Assembly: GCA_002869465.1 (NCBI GenBank)
Contig: PKSW01000055.1
Coordinates: forward strand, 1 to 5,596
DNA: 5,596 nt
Source of the DNA: Marinilabiliales bacterium
GTDB lineage: Bacteria; Bacteroidota; Bacteroidia; Bacteroidales; F082
Direction: 5' to 3'
The notes under the pieces are model-generated. The model was not told where the DNA came from. It was given only the letters and a program-made list of their open reading frames with translations, and made no database searches. Position numbers and translations under genes: made by a program. This document shows positions 1 through 5,596 of the stretch, piece by piece; positions within the stretch are counted from its first letter, which is position 1, and every line of letters begins with the position of its first letter.

Positions 1-773
1 GCTTCGCCTTCTACATCTTCTGCAATAATAATTAATGGGCGTCCTGATTGTGCTGATTTTTCCAATATAGGAAGCAGGTCTTTCATTACTGAAATCTTCT
101 TATCGTGGATCAGAATAAATGGATTTTCGTAAACAGCTTCCATTTTTTCAGCATTGGTTACAAAATAAGGTGAAATATAACCCCTGTCGAACTGCATTCC
201 TTCTACAACGTCTACGTATGTGTCCATACCTTTCGCTTCTTCAACAGTAATTACACCTTCTTTCTTCACTTTTTTCATTGCTTCGGCGATCAGTTTTCCA
301 ATGGTGTGGTCGTTATTAGCTGAGATAGAAGCTACCTGCTCAATCATTTCATTGCTGTCACCTACTTCTTTGGATTGTTTATTCAGCGATTTTATTACGG
401 CTGCAACTGCCATGTCAATGCCTCTTTTCAAATCCATTGGATTGGCTCCGGCTGTTACATTCTTCAAACCAGTTACAAAAATAGATTGTGCAAGAATGGT
501 AGCAGTTGTTGTTCCATCACCTGCCAGATCATTCGTTTTTGATGCCACTTCTTTTACCATCTGGGCACCCATATTTTCAATATTGTTTTCCAATTCAATT
601 TCTTTCGCAACGGTAACACCATCTTTTGTTACCTGTGGTGCACCATATGATTTTTCGATGATTACGTTTCTTCCTTTAGGTCCTAATGTAACCTTTACGG
701 CGTTAGTTAACGCATCTACACCTTTTTTAAGGGCTTCTCTAGCTTCATGATTAAATACAATGTCTTTTGCCAT
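1..773 (-). CDS. groEL: 60 kDa chaperonin GroEL, N-terminal part (runs off the left edge)
   Basis: GroEL is the large subunit of the cytosolic ATP-dependent folding chamber and works with the GroES lid encoded just upstream. The window holds residues 1-257 plus two bases of an Ala codon, of about 545 in the family. The start is ATG at 773, giving MAKDIVFNHEAREALKKG. Visible hallmarks are the nucleotide-binding VTLGPKGRNV (28-37), VTKDG with Asp51, and the ATP-binding GDGTTTAT (85-92, Asp86). The substrate-binding apical face begins with RGYISPYFVTN (Tyr199, Tyr203, Phe204), and the sequence leaves the window in IIIAEDVEGEA. The catalytic Asp of the later equatorial half lies outside, so completeness cannot be judged. 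It sits 41 AT-rich bases after the groES stop with no promoter or terminator evident between them, so it is co-transcribed with groES. There is no Shine-Dalgarno sequence, only an A-run before the ATG, as is usual in Bacteroidota. The visible part has no frameshift and all expected motifs. Confidence 0.98.
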   Translation of the reverse strand, partial: MAKDIVFNHEAREALKKGVDALTNAVKVTLGPKGRNVIIEKSYGAPQVTKDGVTVAKEIELENNIENMGAQMVKEVASKTNDLAGDGTTTATILAQSIFVTGLKNVTAGANPMDLKRGIDMAVAAVIKSLNKQSKEVGDSNEMIEQVASISANNDHTIGKLIAEAMKKVKKEGVITVEEAKGMDTYVDVVEGMQFDRGYISPYFVTNAEKMEAVYENPFILIHDKKISVMKDLLPILEKSAQSGRPLIIIAEDVEGE

Positions 774-814
774 TTTTTTATGATTTTATTTTAGTTGTTT
801 GATTTTTCTATTTT

Positions 815-1090
815 CTAAATAACTGCAAGGATATCTTCTTCCTTCATGATCAGGTAGTCTTCACCATCAATGGTGATTTCGGTACCGGCATACTTACCAT
901 AAAGCACCTGGTTACCTACTTTAACTGTCAAAGGATTTTCTTTGTTTTCAGCAACTGCTACAACCGTTCCTTTCTGTGGTTTTTCTTTTGCTGTATCGGG
1001 GATAATAATTCCGGAAGCCGTTTTTTCTGCTGCTTTAGCCGGTGCAATTACTACCCGGTCTCCCAGTGGTTTGATATTTACTTTTGTCAT
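815..1090 (-). CDS. groES: 10 kDa co-chaperonin GroES
   Basis: GroES forms the heptameric lid that caps the GroEL ring and encloses the folding substrate in the cytosol. The 91-residue product has normal family length. It opens with the canonical KPLGDRVVI (7-15). The mobile loop that docks on GroEL spans about residues 18-33 and carries the hydrophobic contact triplet Ile28-Ile29-Ile30 in SGIIIPD. Later conserved segments are KPQKGTVVAV, the GNQVLYGKYAGTEI strand region and the C-terminal DYLIMKEEDILAVI. The start ATG at 1090 gives MTKVNIKPLGDR, the standard N-terminus. This is the first gene of the groES-groEL unit. It lies 115 bases beyond the secG stop, and a strong hairpin in between makes its own promoter very likely. 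The 60 bases directly upstream of the ATG carry repeated TTGGCATA and a possible -24/-12 element, annotated separately. Nothing in the protein is unusual. Confidence 0.98.
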   Translation of the reverse strand: MTKVNIKPLGDRVVIAPAKAAEKTASGIIIPDTAKEKPQKGTVVAVAENKENPLTVKVGNQVLYGKYAGTEITIDGEDYLIMKEEDILAVI

Positions 1091-1112
1091 AATTCAAATT
1101 TTAAAGTTTGGA

Positions 1113-1137
1113 TATGCCAAGTCATATTTTATGCCAA
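1113..1137 (-). repeat. Direct repeat of TTGGCATA in the groES leader region
   Basis: On the minus strand the octamer TTGGCATA occurs at 1137-1130 and again at 1120-1113, a period of 17 bases. Both copies are exact. The upstream copy supplies the GG of the possible -24 element. The downstream copy has no G at the position that would make a second -12 element, so it is not simply a duplicated promoter. Two equal half-sites about 1.6 helical turns apart could bind a regulator, but chance cannot be excluded for so short a repeat. Confidence 0.5.
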
Positions 1138-1138
1138 A
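1122..1138 (-). promoter_or_regulatory. Candidate groES promoter, degenerate sigma-54-like (-24/-12)
   Basis: Read on the minus strand, TTTGGCATAAAATATGA has the -24 type GG at 1135-1134 and a G at 1123 after exactly ten intervening bases, the spacing sigma-54 requires. The -24 half, TTGGCA, is good. The -12 half reads ATGA instead of TTGC, so the match is incomplete. The implied transcript start is near 1111, about 20 bases before the groES ATG. An alternative is a Bacteroidota housekeeping promoter overlapping the same bases: a TTTG ending at 1147 and a weak TATGACTT (1126-1119) that only partly fits TAnnTTTG. Some promoter must lie between the hairpin and groES; which sigma factor uses it is inference. 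Confidence 0.35.
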
Positions 1139-1149
1139 GCAGTATACAA

Positions 1150-1189
1150 AAAAAAATGTCAGAGTGTTGTGACATTCTGACATTTTTTT
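1150..1189 (-). terminator. Rho-independent terminator after secG (long hairpin, T-runs on both strands)
   Basis: A perfect 14-base inverted repeat (1150-1163 with 1176-1189) consists of seven A, TGTCAGA, TCTGACA and seven T. In the minus-strand transcript the stem continues, after one A-C mismatch, with three more pairs (UGU with ACA) and closes on a CACA tetraloop. In a plus-strand transcript the mismatch is a G-U pair, so the stem would be unbroken. The hairpin starts 16 bases beyond the secG stop at 1206 and ends in a U-run, the expected form of an intrinsic terminator for the secG operon. The arms are not very GC-rich (TGTCAGA), so the uniform A/T flanks do much of the pairing. Its place directly upstream of the groES promoter region also allows an operator role. 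Confidence 0.75.
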
Positions 1190-1205
1190 GATTCAAAGAT
1201 CTTCC

Positions 1206-1544
1206 TTATTCTTCATTATCCTGCGGCGGGGGTGCCTGGAAATCGATAGGAGCTGTTTGATTTACATCTTCCAACTGCTCTCTTAACTGTGTATCCTGCA
1301 CGCCCACTTCTGAGATGTTTCTGGGTACAATCATGGTTGCAGCTAAACTGAGTACCAGTAAAGCAATGGCAAGTGACCAACTGGCTTTTTCCAGGAAGTC
1401 GGCTGTTTGCCTTGCTCCCATGAATTGCGAACCAGTTCCGGCAAAATTAGCTGCCAAACCACCACCTTTTGGATTTTGTACAAGTACGATCAAACCAAGT
1501 AACACACTCACAACCAAAATCAATATTGAAATAAAATAATACAT
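1206..1544 (-). CDS. secG: Preprotein translocase subunit SecG
   Basis: SecG is the small auxiliary subunit of the SecYEG channel in the inner membrane and supports SecA-driven export. The 112-residue protein has the expected two-helix layout. The first membrane segment covers residues 3-22, followed by the family signature LVQNPKGGGLAANFAG (21-36). Then comes the cytoplasmic-loop motif FMGARQTADFLEKASW (41-56) and a second membrane segment at about 57-74. A polar, acidic tail (75-112) ends in a proline-rich APPPQDNEE. Such tails vary widely between SecG proteins and no function is assigned to this one. The start is ATG at 1544, giving MYYFISILILV; it lies 11 bases after the stop of the TPR gene, so both are almost surely on one transcript. 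No Shine-Dalgarno sequence is visible. This is the last gene of its block, followed by the hairpin at 1150-1189. Confidence 0.96.
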   Translation of the reverse strand: MYYFISILILVVSVLLGLIVLVQNPKGGGLAANFAGTGSQFMGARQTADFLEKASWSLAIALLVLSLAATMIVPRNISEVGVQDTQLREQLEDVNQTAPIDFQAPPPQDNEE

Positions 1545-1555
1545 CCTATATGTTT

Positions 1556-2263
1556 TTAAGATTCATGTTTTTTTTCTGCTTTTTCAATCAGGGCTGCAAA
1601 GTAAGTACTTTTTTCCGGATATTTCAAACTTAATTTTTCATAAGTGCTAATCGCTTTATCCACGAATCCCTGGTCCATATATATTTGCGCCAGTGTTTCA
1701 CTGATAATATTCTCCTGATCAGTGACACTTTTTTTGGCTGCCACGACCGGGTTAAAGAAAGTGCCTTTTTGCCTGGTAATGCTGGGTTCATTCTCGATGA
1801 ATTGATCAATCAGGATTTTTTTCGATTTTTCAGGATAATCTTTTTTTCCCTGATCAGCGGCTTTTGTTTTTTCTTCAGCTTCAGTTTCAAGTATTCGCTC
1901 TTCAACCACTTTTTTTAATTCTGATATCCTGCCGGCACTTTCTGTTTCTTCAATTTTTTCTGTCCATGTCTCAGGAGTAATGCTTTCAGCCTTTTGTTCA
2001 TCAGGTAAAACAATTGTTTTTGTTTTGTTACCTGCCTGATGTATGCGTTTTTTTAATATGCCCCTGTTGGCCACATATATCGCAGTTGCTGCCAATTCTT
2101 TATCATAGCGGATATCTTTTTCTTTATAAAGTGTCATCGCCAATAGTATTCTTGCTGACTGGCAATATGGAAAGTCATTTACTATTTCACTTAACGGACC
2201 TATAGTATCCCTTGTTAATTGATTGGTGTCGTTCAAACAATGATAAAACTGCTCTTTATTCAT
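1556..2263 (-). CDS. Conserved hypothetical protein with C-terminal TPR
   Basis: The function is unknown. The 235-residue protein has no signal peptide or membrane segment and should be cytoplasmic. It has three parts. The N-terminal 1-76 is helical and contains FPYCQSARILLAMTLYKE (31-48), which resembles a packed helical repeat. The middle, about 77-147, is highly charged, rich in Glu and Lys, and probably a disordered or coiled linker. The conserved-looking C-terminal part starts with LIDQFIENEPSI (151-162) and FFNPV, then has one clear tetratricopeptide unit at about 184-217 (ETLAQIYMDQGFVDKAISTY, then YEKLSLKYPEKS). I recall proteins with this FIE.EP...NP... plus terminal TPR arrangement beside secG and lptE in other Bacteroidota, but know no assigned role. 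A scaffold or assembly function at the envelope is only a guess from its neighbours. The start ATG at 2263 lies two bases after the lptE stop, which implies coupled translation. Confidence 0.85.
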   Translation of the reverse strand: MNKEQFYHCLNDTNQLTRDTIGPLSEIVNDFPYCQSARILLAMTLYKEKDIRYDKELAATAIYVANRGILKKRIHQAGNKTKTIVLPDEQKAESITPETWTEKIEETESAGRISELKKVVEERILETEAEEKTKAADQGKKDYPEKSKKILIDQFIENEPSITRQKGTFFNPVVAAKKSVTDQENIISETLAQIYMDQGFVDKAISTYEKLSLKYPEKSTYFAALIEKAEKKHES

Positions 2264-2265
2264 TT

Positions 2266-2781
2266 TTACCAGTTGATTACGGCTTTATTAAAAATATCCG
2301 TTGTGAGCATTTCAGTGACGCCTTCAAATAATTCATCTTTTATGGCATTATAATCTGCATCCGACGCATAGTCAAGGAATGAAGTAAATTTCTGTTCGAA
2401 ATCCTTATCGGGCTCATACACATTCACAAACCTGACATTGACAGTAATTGACAGCCTGTTGAGGGCGGAGGTTTGATCGCCCTGGATGGCCACAGGTGTT
2501 GTTTTATAATCTGTAATTTCGCCTTCGATCGCCAGATCGCCATTCCTGTCTACCATTTCGAGGTTGGTTTGACGGGTAAACTGATCCCTTAGCTTGTCTG
2601 TGAAAAAGGGACTCAGGGTTGGCTCGACCAATTGCGCTTTGTTTGGAAAATACTGAACGGAAATAGTTTTGGCCTCGGGCGGAATGGAAGCTCCTGTAAA
2701 TGAATACACACCACACCCCTGCATAATGATAATGGATAAGGCAATCCACCAAAGACTATTTATATGCTTTAGCAATGACAT
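2266..2781 (-). CDS. lptE: LPS-assembly lipoprotein LptE
   Basis: LptE is an outer-membrane lipoprotein that plugs the LptD barrel and helps place lipopolysaccharide in the outer leaflet. The product has 171 residues. A short basic start and a hydrophobic stretch (10-20) lead to Cys23 in MQGCGVYSFTG, a lipoprotein signal. The -3 residue is Met and the -2 residue Gln, a loose lipobox, but the GCG.YSF.GASI continuation is typical of Bacteroidota LptE. Further family features are KTISVQYFPN (38-47), an LSPFFTDKLRDQF helix, GDLAIEGEITDY, and the LNRLSITVNVRFVN strand, consistent with the alpha/beta LptE fold. The ATG at 2781 shares its A with the final base of the activator stop codon (TAATG), so translation is probably coupled. 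The TPR gene follows after two bases. The assignment rests on recognised motifs; no LptD gene is visible in the window to confirm it. Confidence 0.88.
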   Translation of the reverse strand: MSLLKHINSLWWIALSIIIMQGCGVYSFTGASIPPEAKTISVQYFPNKAQLVEPTLSPFFTDKLRDQFTRQTNLEMVDRNGDLAIEGEITDYKTTPVAIQGDQTSALNRLSITVNVRFVNVYEPDKDFEQKFTSFLDYASDADYNAIKDELFEGVTEMLTTDIFNKAVINW

Positions 2782-4004
2782 TATTTAATATTGTATTCTT
2801 TTATTTTACGATACAGGGTTCTTTCTGAAATTCCCAGTTCGCTGGCCGCATCTTTTCTTTTTCCGTTGTGCTTTTCCAGTGCCTTTTTGATCATTTCTTT
2901 TTCTTTTTCATGCAATGAAAGCGACTCTTCAATAACCTCCGAGTGATCGTAGGTATCAAATTCATCGTTTTCAGGGTTTGTAATCTCCACATCATGAACT
3001 TTTTCGTGCCGGGGATAAAAATCCTTATCCGGATACTCATTAACCAATAATGCTTTGGTTTGTTCCGTAGGCTTCACCCCTCCTTTTTCAAGCATACTGT
3101 CTACCACTTTTTTAAGCTCATTCATATCCTTTTTCATATCGAACAGGACTTTATAAAGCAATTCTCTCTCTGAAATATGCTCTTCTTCTTTCTTTCGATA
3201 CAATACCGGTAAATCGTTTCCTCCTTCATCCGGAAGATAACGTTTCAATGTAAGGGCATCAATATCTTTTTCTTTTTCAATAATAGATATTTGCTCAGTA
3301 ATATTTTTTAACTGCCGCACATTACCCCGCCAATAATAATTCCTCAATACCTTAACCGCGTCTTCTGTTAGCTGCAAAGGTGGCATCCGGTACTTTTCAG
3401 CGAAATCGGAAGAGAATTTTCTAAATAATAAATGAATATCGTCTTTACGGTCGCGTAATGGCGGAATGAGAATTGGCACCGTATTTAACCGGTAATAGAG
3501 GTCCTGCCTGAATTCACCTTTCTCGATGGCTTCGGGCAACAGCACGTTTGTAGCAGCAACCACACGTACATCCGTTTTAATTACTTTTGATGAACCAACC
3601 TTCATAAACTCGCCTGATTCCAACACCCTTAACAATCTCACCTGCGTTGAAATGGGTAGCTCGGCTATTTCATCCAAAAAAATGGTGCCGCCATTGGCCA
3701 CTTCAAAATATCCTTTCCTGGCTTCATGAGCGCCTGTAAAGGAGCCTTTCTCGTGTCCAAACAATTCTGAGTCGATCGTACCCTCTGGAATGGCACCGCA
3801 GTTTACCGCAATGTAATTACCGTGTTTGCGGGCGCTCATCTGATGGATGATCTTAGGAAACACTTCCTTTCCTGTACCGCTTTCACCGGTGATCAGAACA
3901 GTAAGGTCAGTTGGTGCCACTTGGACAGCTACATCAATGGCACGGTTTAATAAAGGTGAATTTCCTATTATTCCGAATCGTTGTTTTATTGATTGTACAT
4001 CCAT
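2781..4004 (-). CDS. Sigma-54-dependent transcriptional activator, PspF-like, no N-terminal sensory domain
   Basis: This 407-residue protein is a bacterial enhancer-binding protein: an AAA+ ATPase that remodels sigma-54 RNA polymerase. The ATPase domain begins almost at once (FGIIGNSPLL, 10-19), so no receiver, GAF or PAS domain precedes it. Motifs in order are Walker A GESGTGKE (40-47), the sigma-54 contact loop GSFTGA (87-92; the consensus is GAFTGA), Walker B GGTIFLDE (105-112), VRVVAATN (146-153), arginine fingers Arg166 and Arg172 in FRQDLYYRLN, and sensor II WRGNVRQL (225-232; usually WPGNVREL). These align with PspF numbering at a constant offset of four. A charged linker (about 259-365) includes a probable coiled coil at 278-307. 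A Fis-type helix-turn-helix closes the protein (384-405, AASELGISERTLYRKI). The ATG at 4004 is the only usable start before an in-frame TAG at 4028. It is the first gene of the lptE-secG block. Its targets and signal are unknown. Confidence 0.95.
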   Translation of the reverse strand: MDVQSIKQRFGIIGNSPLLNRAIDVAVQVAPTDLTVLITGESGTGKEVFPKIIHQMSARKHGNYIAVNCGAIPEGTIDSELFGHEKGSFTGAHEARKGYFEVANGGTIFLDEIAELPISTQVRLLRVLESGEFMKVGSSKVIKTDVRVVAATNVLLPEAIEKGEFRQDLYYRLNTVPILIPPLRDRKDDIHLLFRKFSSDFAEKYRMPPLQLTEDAVKVLRNYYWRGNVRQLKNITEQISIIEKEKDIDALTLKRYLPDEGGNDLPVLYRKKEEEHISERELLYKVLFDMKKDMNELKKVVDSMLEKGGVKPTEQTKALLVNEYPDKDFYPRHEKVHDVEITNPENDEFDTYDHSEVIEESLSLHEKEKEMIKKALEKHNGKRKDAASELGISERTLYRKIKEYNIK

Positions 4005-4028
4005 ATGACGTTTGCGTGATTTAGCCTA

Positions 4029-4058
4029 TAAAGTTAATGATAATTGTAATTATCTCAA
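4029..4058 (-). promoter_or_regulatory. Candidate housekeeping promoter for the activator-lptE-secG block
   Basis: On the minus strand TTG (4058-4056) is followed, after 19 bases, by TAACTTTA (4036-4029). This resembles the Bacteroidota primary-sigma pattern of TTTG near -33 and TAnnTTTG near -7, with the last G replaced by A. The start would be near 4022, about 18 bases before the activator ATG. The upstream element lies inside the last codons of pheT, so the block could instead be read through from pheT; no terminator separates them. The match is short and in AT-rich DNA, so it remains tentative. Confidence 0.3.
4039..4054. repeat. 16-bp inverted repeat straddling the pheT stop codon
   Basis: GATAATT (4039-4045) and AATTATC (4048-4054) are perfect 7-base inverted arms around a GT spacer. 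The repeat covers the pheT stop (4052-4050) and lies wholly within the spacer of the candidate promoter for the downstream activator gene. A spacer of two bases cannot form a normal RNA hairpin loop, and no T-run follows on the minus strand, so it is not a terminator. Its form suits binding by a dimeric regulator. The AT-rich composition makes a chance origin quite possible. Confidence 0.45.
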
Positions 4059-5596
4059 TTCGGCATTGAAAGTTTGCTCAAATTCAATTTGAATCCTTTT
4101 CATTGTCTTTTCAATTGTTTTATCATTCAGCGTTTTTTCTTTGTCCTGAAGAATAAATGACAATGCATATGATTTTTTCCCTTGCGGTATCTTGTCTCCT
4201 TTATATATATCAAATAGCCCTACCGATTTCAATAATTTTTTTTCTGTTTTGAAAGCCAGTGTTTTCAAATCATCGAATTTTACATGTTCATCCAACACCA
4301 TCGCAAGATCTCTTCTCACCGCTGGGAATTTTGCCACAGCCTCATATTGAAGCGCTTCCTTGGGTAGTGATTTGATCAGCAAATCCCAATTGATGATGGC
4401 AAACAATACTTCTTGCTTTATATCGAAATGATTCAATTGCTTTTTATGAACAGACCCCACTTCGGCCAGTAATTTTTGGTTATAAAAATAACCGAGTCCA
4501 TATTGTGATAGTTCATTGGTTATTTCTTTAAGTTCCATCTTACTTTGATCTATTCCAAGCCTCGCAAAAATACCTTCAACCAGGGCCTTCAGATCGAATA
4601 CATCAACTTTTTTAGCAGATGAATTCCAGTTTTCCGACTGTTTGATCCCACTAGAGATCAGCATCAGGTTTTTCTCTTCATGATATTTATTCAGGGCATC
4701 CGTTGGGTCATACTTTTCCTTTTTCTGATATACCGTTCCAAACTCAAAAAGCTTCACATTACTCGTCTGCCGGTTTATATTGTAAGCCACCACTTCGAGA
4801 CCGCCAAATAACAGCGTCTGCCTCATGATATCCAGATCCTGACTTAACGGGTTGAGCAAATAAACACTGTTTTTATTGCTGAATATACCCGATTTATCGA
4901 TGTATCCCGATTTGGTCAATGAATTATTCATTATCTCTGATAAGCCCTGTGAACTGAGGTAATCGGCAATCATATTCTGCAATTTCTCCAGATCCGGATC
5001 GGGTCTCAAGTTCACCGAAGAATAAATCTTGTCGCTGAAACCAACATTGTTATACCCGTATATACGAAGGATTTCTTCAATCACATCCACATCCCTTGTT
5101 ACATCTACTTTAAAGGTGGGAATAAGTACTTGTATATCTTCTTCATTTTCTTTGAGCACTTCGATATCCAGGTCCGCTAATATTTCTTTAATCGTTTTTC
5201 GGTCAATTACCTTACCGATCAACCTGTCGACATTGGCATATGCTATATCGACTGTCCATTTCTCAATTGGTTGCGGATATACATCTTTGATTTCTGACGA
5301 AACTATACCTCCTGCCAGTTCCTGCATCAGCAGGATCGCTCTTTTTAAAGCATACTCAGTTATGTTTGGGTCGGCTCCCCGCTCAAACCTGAAAGAAGCG
5401 TCTGTTTGTAACATATGCCTTCTGGAGGTTTTGCGGATATGTGTCGGATCGAAATAAGCGCTTTCAAGAAAAATATCCGTGGTAGATTCGGTTACACCTG
5501 ATGTAATTCCTCCAAATACGCCTGCTATGCACATGCCGCTATCTTCATTGCATATCATCAGGTCTTCAGCATCCAGCTTTCTTTCTTCTTCATCCA
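4050..5596 (-). CDS. pheT: Phenylalanyl-tRNA synthetase beta subunit, C-terminal part (5' end beyond the right edge)
   Basis: PheT is the beta chain of the (alpha-beta)2 enzyme that charges tRNA-Phe. The reading frame stays open to the window end (DEEERKLDAEDLMICNE), so the Met at 5558 is internal. About 514 residues are present; roughly the first 290-300 of some 800 are missing, including the N-terminal tRNA-binding-like domain. Counting from Met 5558, the B3/B4 domain ends with QTDASFRFERGADPN (51-65). The B5 domain (about 101-171) holds the acidic TRDVDVIEEILRIYGY (154-169). The catalytic-like core (about 172-395) contains LNPLSQDLDIMRQTLL and LFEFGTVY. The C-terminal anticodon-binding FDX-ACB domain (about 408-502) starts FPAVRRDLAMVLDEHV. 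The C-terminus is complete and undamaged. The activator gene follows after 45 bases with no terminator between, so some read-through into that block is likely. Confidence 0.97.
   Translation of the reverse strand, partial: DEEERKLDAEDLMICNEDSGMCIAGVFGGITSGVTESTTDIFLESAYFDPTHIRKTSRRHMLQTDASFRFERGADPNITEYALKRAILLMQELAGGIVSSEIKDVYPQPIEKWTVDIAYANVDRLIGKVIDRKTIKEILADLDIEVLKENEEDIQVLIPTFKVDVTRDVDVIEEILRIYGYNNVGFSDKIYSSVNLRPDPDLEKLQNMIADYLSSQGLSEIMNNSLTKSGYIDKSGIFSNKNSVYLLNPLSQDLDIMRQTLLFGGLEVVAYNINRQTSNVKLFEFGTVYQKKEKYDPTDALNKYHEEKNLMLISSGIKQSENWNSSAKKVDVFDLKALVEGIFARLGIDQSKMELKEITNELSQYGLGYFYNQKLLAEVGSVHKKQLNHFDIKQEVLFAIINWDLLIKSLPKEALQYEAVAKFPAVRRDLAMVLDEHVKFDDLKTLAFKTEKKLLKSVGLFDIYKGDKIPQGKKSYALSFILQDKEKTLNDKTIEKTMKRIQIEFEQTFNAELR

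Noticed and set aside
220..750. 176-codon open frame on the plus strand
   Set aside because: It lies wholly antisense to groEL, whose translation is a clear match throughout. Its product is a low-complexity Ser/Phe/Thr-rich sequence typical of a reverse-complement shadow.
774..814. Separate promoter or terminator between groES and groEL
   Set aside because: The 41 bases are AT-rich without an inverted repeat or a convincing promoter pair; the two genes are best read as one transcript.
942..1172. 76-codon open frame on the plus strand
   Set aside because: It is antisense to groES and then runs through the intergenic hairpin; no recognisable domain or start signal.
1091..1205. CIRCE/HrcA operator upstream of groES
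   Set aside because: No TTAGCACTC or GAGTGCTAA arms are present; the inverted repeat found has TGTCAGA arms flanked by A and T runs.
1850..2035. Possible frameshift or low-quality stretch in the TPR gene, because of its Lys/Glu-rich middle
   Set aside because: The frame is continuous from a conserved-looking N-terminal part to an intact TPR; charged linkers of this kind are common and need no sequencing error.
2504..2752. 82-codon open frame on the minus strand inside lptE
   Set aside because: It is an out-of-frame shadow of lptE on the same strand; lptE has the lipobox and family motifs, while this frame shows none.
5029..5457. 142-codon open frame on the plus strand
   Set aside because: It is antisense to the B5 and neighbouring regions of pheT and has a Ser/Ile/Leu-rich composition with no motif.
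4050..5558. pheT as a complete gene starting at the Met at 5558
   Set aside because: The frame stays open to the window edge and the residues before this Met (ERKLDAEDL) are typical PheT sequence, so the gene is a 5'-truncated fragment.

Overview
This is an ordinary chromosomal stretch of a Bacteroidota bacterium. The chaperonin, SecG and LptE sequences look most like Chitinophagaceae or a neighbouring family, but that rank is an impression from sequence character, not a search result. Supporting points are the moderately AT-rich DNA, start codons with no clear Shine-Dalgarno sequence, an LptE of the Bacteroidota type, and the gene order sigma-54 activator - lptE - TPR protein - secG - groES - groEL, which I recall as recurrent in this phylum. 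Every credible gene is on the minus strand. I found no mobile element, CRISPR array, tRNA or rRNA, and no plus-strand gene.

In the direction of transcription (high to low coordinates) the layout is as follows. The C-terminal two thirds of pheT (phenylalanyl-tRNA synthetase beta chain) enters from the right edge and stops at 4050. After 45 bases, which hold an AT-rich palindrome and a possible promoter, comes a compact block of four genes. These are a PspF-like sigma-54 activator without an N-terminal sensory domain (4004-2781), lptE (2781-2266, sharing one base with the activator stop), a TPR-containing protein of unknown function (2263-1556) and secG (1544-1206). A strong hairpin with T-runs on both sides (1150-1189) closes this block. 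A second unit, groES (1090-815) and groEL (773 to beyond the left edge), starts from a short intergenic promoter region.

The first block mixes regulation with envelope biogenesis: LptE assembles LPS at the outer membrane and SecG assists protein export. The second is the general folding machine. The most interesting point is the 115-base secG-groES gap. It holds the hairpin, which also reads as repeated TGTCA half-sites, a 17-base-period direct repeat of TTGGCATA, and a degenerate -24/-12-like element. Together with the sigma-54 activator encoded four genes upstream, this suggests, without proving, that sigma-54 contributes to groESL expression. I saw no evidence of a wholly new system.
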